Source of the DNA: Cinclus cinclus
Taxonomy: Eukaryota; Chordata; Aves; Passeriformes; Cinclidae
Direction of reading: 5' to 3'
DNA length: 64,000 nucleotides
NCBI RefSeq assembly: GCF_963662255.1
Contig: NC_085047.1
Coordinates: forward strand, 93,317,619-93,381,618
This document shows positions 13,216 to 25,600 of the stretch, piece after piece. The position numbers and the translations under genes were made by a program. Every line of letters begins with the position of its first letter. The stretch's first letter is position 1. The notes under the pieces are model-generated. The model had not been told where the DNA came from and made no database searches. It saw nothing but the letters and a program-made list of their open reading frames with translations.

Positions 13216-16200
13216 GGGGGCACTGGCTTCAGCTTGCTTTCCTGAGGAGCAGCACTAGATCCACCTGGAGCTGGACCAGCTGCTGGCTCAACCCAGGGCA
13301 CAACCACACTTTGCACACATAAAGCCAAACAATGCAGTTACACATCAGACAATGTGCTCTCTCTGCAAGAGAGCATCCTTCGGTGGGATGTCTGGCTATC
13401 AACCTGGTTTCACAGTGGGACCCAAGGTGACAAATCCATGGTGTGTCCACCTGCAGGGTCAACAGCTCCATGCCAGCCTGGTATGAGTTCCTCTCTTTTG
13501 GGGAGGACTGGTTGCACAGGTGCAGAAAAGTGTTCATCAAGACCAGGGTGTAAACTTCTGCAAAAAGTATTTTCAGGGAGGGCAACAATTGAGGAATCAA
13601 GTAAGGAATACATCAGTGCAAATGAATTCCTCATGAAAGTAACAGCAGTAAGAACATTCAGCCCCAGTACCTCCTTGTCTGGAGGCTCCTAAAATCCCTG
13701 CTGACATGGCTTTCCACGGGTGGGCAGTGCAACCCTTCAGGTACTGTAAATAAAATGCCATGACACCCTCTCTGGAAGGAGTACACCATAAACTAAGCTT
13801 TGGTCCAAGGTCTCTGCAGGCTTCCTCCAGCTGGAGGATGGTGCCAAGCCTGCCTTCATGCTCCTTCAGAAGATGCCAGATGCTTTCCGTGCTGGTTGTC
13901 CCTGCTGATGGCCTTTGAGCTATAGAAATTTTACCAGCTGTGGTTAGCACTGTGACAACAAAAACCAGCCTGATAGTCAAGCCTAATGGTGGGGGAGGGG
14001 GAAAATAATCAGTTTTTACTGGACTTTTCTGAATGCAGCTTCCCTCAACAAGGATGATTATAGCTAATTAGGCAGAGCATGGTAACAACACTCACATTTG
14101 GATGTGTGGTGTCTTGATGGAAGAGGAAATTAAATAGGATGTGATCAGAGAGCTGCAAACAAAGAAAATGAGGCCAGTCCAAATAAGTAGCCTTTCATCA
14201 GAGAATGGATGAATAGATTAATTTATTTTGTTGTACCTAGAACATTAATAAGCATTACATAGTATTATAATTTGCAATTCAAGGAAGCATCTGACATACC
14301 ATCCTTGAGGGCTTTGTTTCCCTCCTGCCCTGAGCAGACACCCACACACACACACACCCTCTTCACCAAGAATCCAAAGCAGATGTAATTGTTACCCAGG
14401 ATTGTCATGCTGGAAAGATGCCAGGGCTCAGCAAACTGAGCAGCAAAATAAGGATTACAGAATCATTAAGGTTGGAAAAGCCACTTGAGATGAAGTCCCC
14501 AAGGAGGTGCAAGGGGGACCAGATGACTGGGTCCAGTGAAGGCACTGGCAGCTTTGGCACAACTCAGAGACACCTAGCAAAAGTTCTAGATGTCTTTTGA
14601 TACAGCACAAGAACTTTAAATGTGAGCAGAGACTTGTGCTGCTTTGGCTGCTATCAGGTGGATCCCAGCTCTGGTCTGACCATCCTGCAAAACTACATCC
14701 CCAAGCATGTAACGACTCTTAAAAAAGTAGATCTCTAGGCAAAGGTCTTTTTTACATTACTCTACCATATAAGAGCTGGGAAGCATATAAACCTTGAACT
14801 GGCAGTACGTTTTTCTTGCCTGCTGTTGGCAATGCCCTGGTGTGGTCAGAGACAAGAAGTAACCTGAGGTGGAAGCAGGAATCAGGCTCTGTCGTCCTCC
14901 TTAGCATGAGCAAACAGCAGGATTGTACCTAGTGGTCAATGTTTGTGGTCATGATCTAAGCACCAACCACCTGTCCACATGCTGCTAAGGCAGAAAGCAA
15001 GTAACTGAAAGATTCTCACTGATTAAAAGTAATGTCAAGGGAAATCCCTCCAGCTATGAATTCTGCAGAGCACAAATCCGGAAATTTCATCCAGAAATTC
15101 CTGCTTCACACTCTCCCCATTCCAAAGTTGCATCACACTTTCAAGCTGGGCACCTGGCTCTGAATTATGGTTTTGGACAGTGATTTTCTCTCTTCTGTGA
15201 GCTGAAAGAACAGAGTCACAAACAAGTACATGAGAAAATTATTGCCTCAGCAATAACCTCTCCATAACCTTGCAAGGAGGAATTGTGTGCAAAAAAGACT
15301 TTGCAGTAAGATATATAACAGTTACCAATAAAAGCTTTGGGCCATGTCACTGAAGCTTTATATTATCCATGCAATTTACGGAATCTATTCTGATTTAGCC
15401 ACTTTTCCAAGAATATGAATGAGGCAAATAAAAGACTTCACAGGAGCAGAAACAACAGTGGAGCTACAGAGGTGTACAAGTAGGGATTGGCAGCTCAGGC
15501 TTCAGGCAGGATGACAAATAACATAAGACCCAGAGCCCAGCAGTGTGTGGTTTCTCCCAGGTACCTCCTGCTGCAGCATCAGTCTTTGCAGGAGAGCCTG
15601 GCCACAGCCACGTGAAGAGGGCAGGTGCTGGCTGCCTGCACAGGGAAAGCCAGGCAATGTGCATGGAGAAACTGTTCCCAGACTGAGGGACAGGGAATTG
15701 CTCCCTAGGACTGCCAGCCATCCCTTTCCACGAGTGTCTTGCTTGCTAAATAGTGTTTTAAATAATAATTTTAAAAATAGAATTCAAATTTAGCCAAATA
15801 TTAAGATAAAGGGAAATAGTAACCACAGCCCCATTTAAAGAGACATTGTCTGCCAAAACAACACCTTCTGCTTTGCCCTCCTCAGAACATGCTACAAGTT
15901 CCCAGCTTGTTCCATCCATGCTTGCCATCAGCTTGCTCTGCCACTTGAACCCATGGATACCACCTGTCTCCTTCAGCCTTCACATAGGGATGGTGCGATA
16001 AACTTATTTTTGCAGACCACACAAAAATTCTCAAGTAACAACTAGTTGGTCTTAAAATGCAGCTATCAGTATTTTTCAACTCTTTCAAAGATATGGATTT
16101 CATCTGGTCTAACACTGCTGCTTTTTAAAAATTTTTATTTTCCAAGGACTTTTCTTCAGGGAGGGCAACAATTGAGAAACCAAGGAGAGTTAGAGATTTG

Positions 16201-19200
16201 TGAGAAGCTGCTTGAGCAACAATGGACTGAGAACATCAGTATTCAAAGGGGGATGTGGCTGTTCAAACCTCAGCCTATTCACCTGCCATTAAAGCACCCC
16301 TTCTAATACTGCATATTCACTTACTTCCAAGGGAGAAAAAACTTATTTAATACCTAGTTCAGACAAAGAACAAACAAACCATGTACAAACAATTTGTGGA
16401 TCTACAACTGTAGCCAACAACTACATCATGGAAAGCTGGCCTGCAATTAAACAGCAGTTGCACTGCCCAGCTGAACCAGGCTCCAGTCAGCATCTGTACT
16501 CATTTGGATCAATGGTTATCCTAGGTTGCAGAGATCCCACATGACACCAGCATCCTAACTTTCTACTCATAGAGACCTTTCTTTAATCTCCCTTTCTTTC
16601 CTTTTCTGCCACTAGCTGCCAGCTGTCTCTTGTATTCCACATCTCCCTAAGGCTGAGCGTGACATAACCTCTGTAGAGCTCATTTCTGCACAATGGGGAG
16701 GAGAGACACCACTAATGTTATAACCCTAGCTCCTGATGCCATTCCTTCATTCTTCTGCTGAAAGGATCAGCTCATCATCTGCAAAATAAACACAGTCAGG
16801 TCTGCTGGGGAAGTGGCAAGAAAATGTGTAATAGGGCTTGTACTCACCGTGGTGTCTCACCTACACTTACTCACCTGGCTCCTGCAAAGCAGAGTGTGGG
16901 TGGCCATGGCCCTATAGGACAGAACTGGGGGCGGCCAAAAGCTGCTCCTTTCAGATGTCTCCAGACTCTCTGTGCAGGAATGGGGACTTCCACGGGCCCA
17001 GTACAGACTGCAGGCAAATCTGCTTTAGCAGAGGTCTGGCTTTGAGCTGCAAACAGCAGAGGGGAAGCTACCACTCCCTGGATGGCATTGTGGGAAAAGG
17101 TGCAGGACTGCCAGAGTAACAGGGCTCTGTTGTAGTAGTCCAGACAGACACAACTGGCACCATCACCAGTCCCTTATTAAAAACTTCTCATGCCTTCTCT
17201 CAGTGGACCTCTCTCAGGCAGCTCCACACGGCACTGACTTCTCAATGAAAATTCCCTTCCTCCTACTGCATGACCAGCAACCTCCAGCCTGTCCCTGTCC
17301 TGGATGTCTCACCCTGTCTGTCCCTCACACAGCATCTTCTTACACCATCTCTGCCTTTCACAACCACATATCCCTTACCTCAGCACAGCCAGCAGACTCT
17401 CAAGCTCCAATTGCAACTTACTCTCTACCAGCTAGCCCACTCTTTCAAAACTCCCATTCTCATCGGACAGGCAAGGCTGTCTCCACTTCTCAGCAACCAG
17501 TACAGCTGTAACTCATTGAGGAAAATTTCCTTCTGCACTATCCTTACAAATTATCTTCCCACAGGGCTCCGGTCAGGTCACTGTCTGGTCTTCCATGGTG
17601 GAAATTTAGCTCTTGGATCACAGCACAGAGATAATTGGAGAGGTGTTGATGCTGATACTGGAAATGAATCTGATGCAAGGCAGGTGAATGCATGCAGGTC
17701 TTTGCTCGGTGGGTAACAGGACACAGGAGCAGAGACGTGTTTTGGTAAGAGTGTTTCAAGGTTTCTATCCATATTGACTTCAATCTTTGCTTCTGTCCTG
17801 TTCTAAACAAACACGTTTTAAGTGCTACCATCTTATTGCATTAATAGTTTTAACATTTTCATGAACAATTTCGGTTTACAGACACCAATTTATTTTCCTT
17901 GTTGGTCTGTTTAGCAAATTACTTTTACTTTCCCCATAATATGATTAGCAAAATTGCACTTACCCAGGTATTGTGAGCAAGACGTTTCATAGTGACAGAG
18001 GGAACCATAAGGAGCAATTTAATGTGTCCAATCTCAGAAAAGCCCAGCAACATTTGCATTGTGAAAAATCAAGGTCTCCTAAAACAACAAAATAAATTCC
18101 CAGTTGAACTAAACCTTGTACAAGACTTCTACTTAAAATATAATGTAAAACATATTTGAAATTCCAAGTAGCTTTGCTGAAACCTGTAGGAATTCATTTG
18201 ATGGCAAGTTTGGTCACAGAAGATGGAAAGGATGGCAAGGACAGGGTGACAAGACACTGTGCACATAGAGAGTAGAGATGTGAGATAAGAAATCAGTAGG
18301 AATTGTGCTTGTGCATGTGAATCACAGTTCAGTCCCAATTACCAGTCTTCTACACCAGCACCTGTTCTTTGGGGTCATTTATGTTCATCTTCACCCTTGA
18401 TTCTTACAGTAGGCTTCCAGTATACACAAGAGAGCTGGCAGGTCTTGCTTTGGGCTAAATAAATTCAAAACTTGCAGAAACAGCTTTCTATTAGCATAAA
18501 GCAGATAAATTGCAGCAAACCAATAAACTGTGGCTTCACAAGCACACTACCACAAAAAAAAAAAAAAACCCTCTTGAAGGTCTGCATGTTCTCTAGGGTT
18601 GGACATGACCCCATGGCCCTCTGGAGCACCCTGTCCCCTGCCCTTCCAGGATGCACAAAGGGACAGGGACTTGCTCATTCCATCCTTGCCTCATGCCAAC
18701 CCTCCACAAGGCTCAAAGCAGCTACTTTTGCAATTAAACTTTTTGCTACCGCTGTGAGCATTTTGAACAACTCTGTTACTTCCAGGTGCTGAAGTAGTAA
18801 TTAAAATACAGCATCCCAAAATAGTTGTCAAGTTTTAAATTTGTCTAAAATTTATCATAAATAAGATGTGGGAAGCTGTGAATTTGCCTGAGGCACAGCA
18901 AAACTAAAACACGAATAATTACATAAAAAGTTACATAATCCAGGGATTCCCTTCTCCTTCATCCCAGTTATGGAAAAGGTTTAGAAAAGCTGGTGATATA
19001 TATTTTTATCCATTTCTCTTTGACAGAAACCACCATGGAATATCCTTGTCCAAGGGACCAAAACAAAGAAGACACTTTGCAGAGCTGTAAACTTGTGTCA
19101 GGATCATTTAAGCATAGGCCAATAGAGTTACTTTGCTTATTTGCTTTTTCTTTATGGTGCTGATCCCCACGGATGAAACAACAAACCTGTGCCCAGTGCT

Positions 19201-19239
19201 GCGATGGATTCTTACCTCTGAAATAAGAGCCAGCAGGTG
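13216..19239. other. Intergenic; no gene seen
   Basis: Contains the CR1 piece at 14.46 kb, a short (CA)n at about 14342-14357 and a 22-base block shared between 13572 and 16155. Nothing else is supported. Confidence 0.7.
14456..14565 (-). mobile_element. CR1 3'-terminal fragment, minus orientation
   Basis: Begins ttacagaatcattaaggttg and continues gaaaagccacttgagatgaa, a short CR1 end in reverse orientation. Confidence 0.65.
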
Positions 19240-19960
19240 TTTCCCTGCAGGCTTCTGGAGAGCTGCATGAATTCAGCTGTCCTTGTTGAACTGTACAAGG
19301 TTCCAGCCCGACACTGAAGCCGGCCGGTCCAGGTCCCTCTGGATGGCAGCATCGAGCCTATGGATGGCACCATCATTCCAGCTCGGTGACACTGGCGACG
19401 GTGTCAAGGTAAAGGGCTCTCCATCACTTCCTCCAGGGTAATGGGGTCAAACAGGACCGGTCACAGATAGAACTGCAGAGCTCCACTCATGAGCAGCTCC
19501 CAGGGAGAAGGTCTGTGACCCATTAACCATGATCCTCTGAGCCCAGCCATCCAAAAAGCTGCTTACCCATCTAGATCCCCACCCATTCAGACGACAAATT
19601 CCAAATTTAGATGTATGAATGTTATGGGAAACAACAGTGAAAAGCCTTGCTAAAGTTACACGAACTGCACCTATGTCATTAAAGCTGAAGTAAATGAGAC
19701 TCAGTGTTCTCCCTACATTCACAGTTATTTATGGTCATTTTATCACAGAAGGCAAACAGCCTGGGCAGATATGATTTGTCTGTGTAAAGCTGTGCTAAGG
19801 GCTCTCATTCTTCTTCACATGCCCAGAAATGGACTCCCTGATTTTCCCAGAGGCTGAAACAAGGTTGATTTGCCAATCATTCCCCAAATTTTGCTTCTGG
19901 TTCTTTTGAAGACAATCATATATAACGTTTTCCACATGCTGCTACATACAAAAGGTCATA
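19240..19960 (-). mobile_element. CR1 ORF2 reverse-transcriptase fragment, minus orientation
   Basis: The minus strand encodes a decayed LINE reverse-transcriptase stretch with TVVSHNI, then a segment ending FLDGWAQRIMVNGS, the hallmark of the CR1 RT palm/thumb region. Similarity continues with frame breaks on both sides (for example the antisense of a CR1 block at about 19840-19915). It is dead, and is the only internal CR1 fragment in the window. Confidence 0.75.
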
Positions 19961-22900
19961 CACTTGGCATAATTTATGTAAAGTCCCTTCACATCTCTCC
20001 TGTGGCCATCTTTTTGATCATCCCAGTTTGCCTAAAATTATCTGGGGGGAGTGGAAGGGTGGAATGAGAAATGCTCACATCCCTTTGAATGGAAATTCTC
20101 CTTCAGATAGCTGGGAATTCCAATCCTATAATGATCCTTTCTGCTCCTAGTGCAGAAACCCAACCCTGTCCCCTCAAGCCTGTCCAAGTTCAGCAGTGCT
20201 GGACAAGGAGAAGTGGCTCTGCTGTTACTGTCACCTCGTGCTGTAAGCATGTACAGGAATTGCCAATCCACAGTCTGCATCCACAACCACAGTCTGTCCA
20301 CCAAAAGCAATTGACAGGTAAGGAGAAAGATAAGCTTTCAAAAATTCATTCAGTATATTGCAGAAAATGAAACACATCCACTCATCTTGTCTACTACAGC
20401 CTTCTGAAACACACACCCACACACAAAGAGTGAAAAAAAGTGTGTGTGTCCTTGTCTACCTACCAGAAGGACACATCCTAAGTGGTTTGCATAAAAATAG
20501 AGATCCCAGAAACAAAATATTGTTGACCAGGGTTTTCAAGAGGCTAATAAAACAGCCTCCAGCAGCTGCTTGCTACAGAGTAGAGATGCTCTACCTGTAT
20601 TTTCACTGGAGGAAATCTCTGCTGTCCAAAAAGACACAGGTGAAGTCCCAGCATAGAAAGGAGCCACCAGCACTGATGGCATATCTCAGTCTGTGACTCT
20701 ACTTCTTACTTCAAGCAAGAAATCGATCTTAAAAGCCTGACATGAGAAAGGATGGGGCAATGAACCCTCCTAAAGTTAGATGAAACTGTTAACATTTACA
20801 TGAGTTTTACAAATAAAGATACACCTGTTTTTTCTGAGCTTTGCTACAAACCTTTTCAACTTGTCCTCCAAAAATTCCTTTGTTTTCATCTTTTATCACT
20901 AATAGCACTAGATAGCAGATTCCTTCACTTAATATTTCCAGAAATACAAGCGTCTGACATTTGCATCAGTCACCTATGGAAGATATGAACAGTTTATTCA
21001 TGGAAGTAAATATTTGTGCTTTTTTGAGAACCTTGCTTAACTATGGCTCAACAGTGAGTTATCAAATATAATTTTGCCTGTTTCTGCACTGTCAGACACA
21101 CTAAGACAACCCTTGGCCTCTGACTTGAACAATGAAGGTTCTTTGGCTTCCCTTGAAATCTCCATGGACATGAGTGCTACCTTCTGGCCAGTGGTGCCTT
21201 CCATAAAAGAACAACTATGGATGGTAGGACACCCTGGAAACCCCCTCCTAACAGTTTTTCGTTATTCTCCTGTACAGCATGACACAATTCTGGCTTTGCA
21301 AAATGTCACTTCTGTCTTGACACATAACAGCCTCCAATCCTTTCATCAAAGCTAGTAGGAGTGTCACATAATTTGTGTTTATCTTTTTTTTTGGAAATCT
21401 GATGCTCTATATCCCTTAAACCCATTTAGATAGAATTCCTTTTAATCTATATAGCCCAGGGAGGATTATTTTTGAAAGCAAAGTCCCACTGTTTACCGCA
21501 GTATTGTAGCCTTACTTCCATTCTTTACAAGTCTCTCCCTTTTGTAAAAGTTCCTTTGTCCTGATTCTGAGGGCTCAGTATAAAGGAGCTCTCACCACAC
21601 CTTCTACATTCCCAGAAAAAGAAATGCTAGTATGATACATAGCAAAGATGGAGAGCAGTAATTTTAATTTAAAAATACTACTTTTGTCTTCCTGAAGCTG
21701 TCTCCAATTGAAGCAGAATAGGGTCAGCAGACAAAAAACTGAGACAAAACATAAAATAAATAAAATCCCGATAAAGTACGGAAATGAAAAATCAGGGCAT
21801 CCCAAAAATCACATTGCTCTTCTGCGGTGACACTATGCCAAAGTGATATGATCATGATCAGAGTTTTAAAGTAACTCTGACCATAGATTAGCCTTGATTA
21901 AAGTTTAAGGCATGTTATGTTTATTTCCTTCTACTTCCAGTGTCCTCCAGAGACACCTACAAACGAAAGCATTCCAACTCAGGGGACTTTCCTGAAAGAA
22001 TTGCCCGTAATCTTTTAGCTGTTGAATAAAATCACTGTGTGGAACATGAATCTAACAATTCATCTTTTACTGATAGGGCTCTCGTTAAATTGTCTGTTCC
22101 CAAAGTCATAAGACTGAAGAAGCTATTATGAGGACAGAGAATTTTATTTCATATGCAACCACACAAATCTCAAGGAGAGAGGAGACTGGCAGAAAAGAAA
22201 AGTCCCCTGATATATATCTTTTAATTAACATTGCAAAACATTCCTTTCTGTATGCAGGTGAATAATTTACGCACAATTCACTTGTATTTCTAATCCTTAT
22301 CACTAAATACTTTTTTTTCTTCCAAGTTTGATTTATTTTGAAAAAAATCGAACTAGCAAAATGTATTGTATGGTGAGGGAATTCGGGAGGTATACCACTG
22401 AGGGTATTTAAATTGCATTAATTTTTCCACAAAGTGAGAGCATAAAGGTCACTCTGTCTTACCCAAGTTTTGCATTATTCACTTAATGGATCCAAGTTTA
22501 TTTTAAGGTTTTGGGGGTTTTTTGGTTTTTTTTTTTTTTTTTTTTTTCCATAATGCTGAGCTATGAGCATGGGACATGTTAACCTTTTAGGGCCCCACTT
22601 GTCAGCCAGCCAAATGCAAGAGACAACTCCATATTCTTTGCATCAGGATCCTTTCCCCAGAGCAAGAAGCACAAGCAGAAGTTCAGGTTCAGTTCAGGCA
22701 GTGTCAGTGCTGGACAACTGATGTACCACTACCATGAAGTCACCTACTGCCTGCATCCTCTGCAGATCCCATGGAATGTATTCCAGCCCTCAGTCTCAGA
22801 TGAGGTCCACAGAAGGTGTCTGACTTATTAAACTATGGAAAATAAAGCAAACAACTTAAAGCACCTTAAAAATTAATGTTACTGTCCATAAGGCTACATG

Positions 22901-23308
22901 GAGGGATTGCCTTGAAACATTTTTTGAGGGGGGCAAACTCAGTGCACATGCACACTGTGCTTGCAGCACAGTCACATATAAACTCAAAGTACTGTACTGT
23001 AAGGAATTCTGCCATTTCAGACACATCTTTTGCTCCCTACATCACTAGTTTCCTAAAATTTGGATGGAGGTTAGATTTTCACCCCATTTATTTTCACCTG
23101 AAAAGAATTTTGATTTCTGCAGTGTCCATCCATCTGGGTGGGATTAGTTTTATACTCTGTTACTGCAGACTACTGACTACTACTGCAGTGTCTGTAGTAG
23201 TCATCTACTGTGACCACATGTATAGTATGCAAGGTCTTTAAAAATGGTTACCCTGAACTACCAATATATTGGAGACAGCAGCAGAGCCAGCAGACCTTCT
23301 CAAGGGTG
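19961..23308. other. Intergenic; no gene seen
   Basis: AT-rich sequence with the poly-T tract at 22.53 kb and a hairpin at 23175-23202 next to the retroviral LTR. No gene is recognised. Confidence 0.7.
22528..22549. repeat. Poly-T tract
   Basis: About 22 consecutive T after TTTTTTGG; possibly the reverse of an old poly-A tail, but no element is recognisable beside it. Confidence 0.85.
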
Positions 23309-23880
23309 TGTAAGGGGCTGACCCTAGCTGGAAGCCAGGTGCCCACCAAGCCACTCTATTACACCCCCCCGCCCCCCTTCTCAGCTGAATAGGGGAGAGA
23401 AAATAAGATGGAAGACAACTTGTAGGTTGAGATAAGGCAGTTTACTAAAACCAAATAAAAGGCTGCACGCACACAAGCAAATGCAAAAACCCCAAAGATT
23501 TTGTTCTTTACTTCCCATCAGCGAGTGATGTCCAGCCACTTCCTGGGAAGCAGGACTTCAGGACACACAGCAGATACTCTGGAAGGCAAGCATTGCAAAT
23601 AACGAATGTTCCCCACTTGCTCCTCCTTTTCTTAGTTTTCATATCTGAGTAGACATCATATGGTATGGAATATCTCTTTGGTTAATTCAGTTCAGCTGGC
23701 CTAGCTGTGTCCCCTCCCAAGACCTTGCCCCTGACAGCCTGATGTGGGGGCAGAATGTTGGAGAGACAGCACCAAGGCTGTGCCAGTGCTACTCCACAGC
23801 AGCCAAAACTCTGGAGTGTTATCAGCTCCTGTCTAGCTCCCAATGCAACGGGGAAAACAAACTCCACCTTGGACAGACCA
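23309..23880 (-). repeat. 3' LTR of the endogenous retrovirus
   Basis: On the plus strand it runs from TGTAAGGGGC to GGACAGACCA, collinear with the right-hand LTR. The AATAAA seen in the 5' LTR has decayed here to AACAAA (minus strand, near 23500), and the TATA-like region reads GATATGAAAA. Confidence 0.88.
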
Positions 23881-23887
23881 AATAAAA

Positions 23888-23904
23888 TTTCCACCCCTTT
23901 TTCC
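23888..23904 (-). other. Candidate polypurine tract of the retrovirus
   Basis: The minus strand reads GGAAAAAGGGGTGGAAA, seven bases before the 3' LTR. A purine tract at this place primes plus-strand synthesis in retroviruses; one T interrupts it. Confidence 0.55.
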
Positions 23905-24299
23905 ATACCATTTGTGTCATAGTCAGATCCCACAAAATTTAATCTTCTAATTATTGCACTGTATTTACTTCTCATTACTGAGATCTTTTTAACCAGCACT
24001 TACACCTTAAACTACATCCTTAAACCATCTTTATACCAAATATACAGATCCATACATTTCCACTAACTATTATCCCCAGTCCTTTCACAGATAGATATCA
24101 TTTTTCCATTCCATGGGCTTCTTCCACCCCTCCAAATGTTCAGAAACAGTCCGTGACTTGGATTCCATTCCATCAGGGTGGGTGCTCAGGACAGGAGAAG
24201 CAGCACACTTGATCATCGGGCACTGATACCAGCCTGGTTCAGGTTGTCATCACACTCGCCTTGCTCCCCGCAAAATTCACTCTTCACCAGTTCGTGTCA

Positions 24300-25590
24300 C
24301 TCCTGCTACTTTACTTCCTGCAACATAAAACTCACACCACAGGTTATTTTCCCCCCAAGGTCAAATCTCTTTGAGGCACACACCAGGTCTCCCCATCCTT
24401 CTGGATTACCCACCAAGTACTCCCAGGTCCTTGGGCAAAGACAATCCCACAAATGTGTTTGCCTTTTCCCACAGGAGGAGAAATCCACACTGACTTCCCC
24501 AGGTACTTCCCTGTGTGTAGTACAGGGACCTTATCTCCTCCCACAGCTTGGGCAGGACCAGGGCGGTTAGCAGATCCCCTAGTGTTAACCAGCCAAGTGG
24601 CTTCTGCTAAATTTGCATCCCAGTGCTTCCATGCCCCATTGCCCAACAACTCTCAACATCGTCTTCAGCAGGCCATTATACCTCCCAGTCTTTCCAGAGG
24701 CTTGTGGGTGATAAGGGATGTGATATACCCATGAAAGATCGTAGGGCTGTGTTTCCACTCCCTGGGGCAGTGGATTCCAGGTTTATTTCTCTCACGCTCC
24801 ACACTGGAGTTCTAACACATCTGATTCAGCAGCACTAAGGGGTGCTGTGACTTCATTTAGGCCACAATAGCCTATGCCAACCTCCATTCTCCATCAGACT
24901 TTTGCAGTGGCCATATGGGACTGTTACAAGGTGAGTGAGTCTTGCTGATTACTCCTTGGCCCTCCAGCTGATGGAGCAGCTCATGGATGGGAGCCAGGGA
25001 ATCTCGGTTGGTGCGATACTGCTGCCCACTGCTGCCCACTGTCTTGGTAGCAATTGGCACCTGCTGTTCTTCACCTTACAGCCATCCTACGAGGAAGGGA
25101 TGTTCTAAGAGGCCAGGTGGGGTGGATAACTGCTCAATCTTCTCTGTATTCACAGTAGCTACACCAAAAAGCAATTGGTACCCCATTAGGTCCTTGAAGT
25201 ACCCTCTCCTGAGACAGCCAATTCCAAGGATACAAGGGGCCTCTGGGCCCATCACAATGGGGCACTTTTCCCACTTGTCCCCTGCTCAGTTCTCTTAAGC
25301 CTCCAAAACAGATAATTCTTGGCATCCTCTTGTCAATCCTGAGATCCAAATGGGTTCTGAGCCCCTGTACCCCAACGGCACAAGCGTACACTATGCACCA
25401 GTACCTACCAAAGCCTTATATGATTCTGTGGGTCTGATGTGCCAGGCTATCAAATCCAATACATCCTGTCATCCCTTTCCTCCTCCTGGCAGAAGGGAGG
25501 GACCCTCTATTCTTTTTCCTGGTTAGAGCATTCACTGTCTGACCCTTACAGTGCCAGACCAGAAGTACCCTCGCCAGGATCAAGAGAGGT
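24300..25590 (-). pseudogene. Retroviral pol remnant, internally deleted
   Basis: Past the gag stop, broken frames on the minus strand show a protease-end/linker segment (about 25,330-25,100). The N-terminal reverse-transcriptase region follows (about 25,060-24,812, with SPIWPLQKSDGEWRL). A short later RT piece is at about 24,782-24,740. The integrase C-terminal region comes next (about 24,730-24,340, with ATWLVNTRGSANRPGPAQ and AQGPGSTWWVIQKDGE). The RT catalytic YxDD region, RNase H and the integrase D,D,E core are absent. Several stops and at least two frame changes interrupt it. It cannot encode an active enzyme. No env-like frame follows before the 3' LTR. Confidence 0.85.
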
Positions 25591-25600
25591 GATGTCAATT

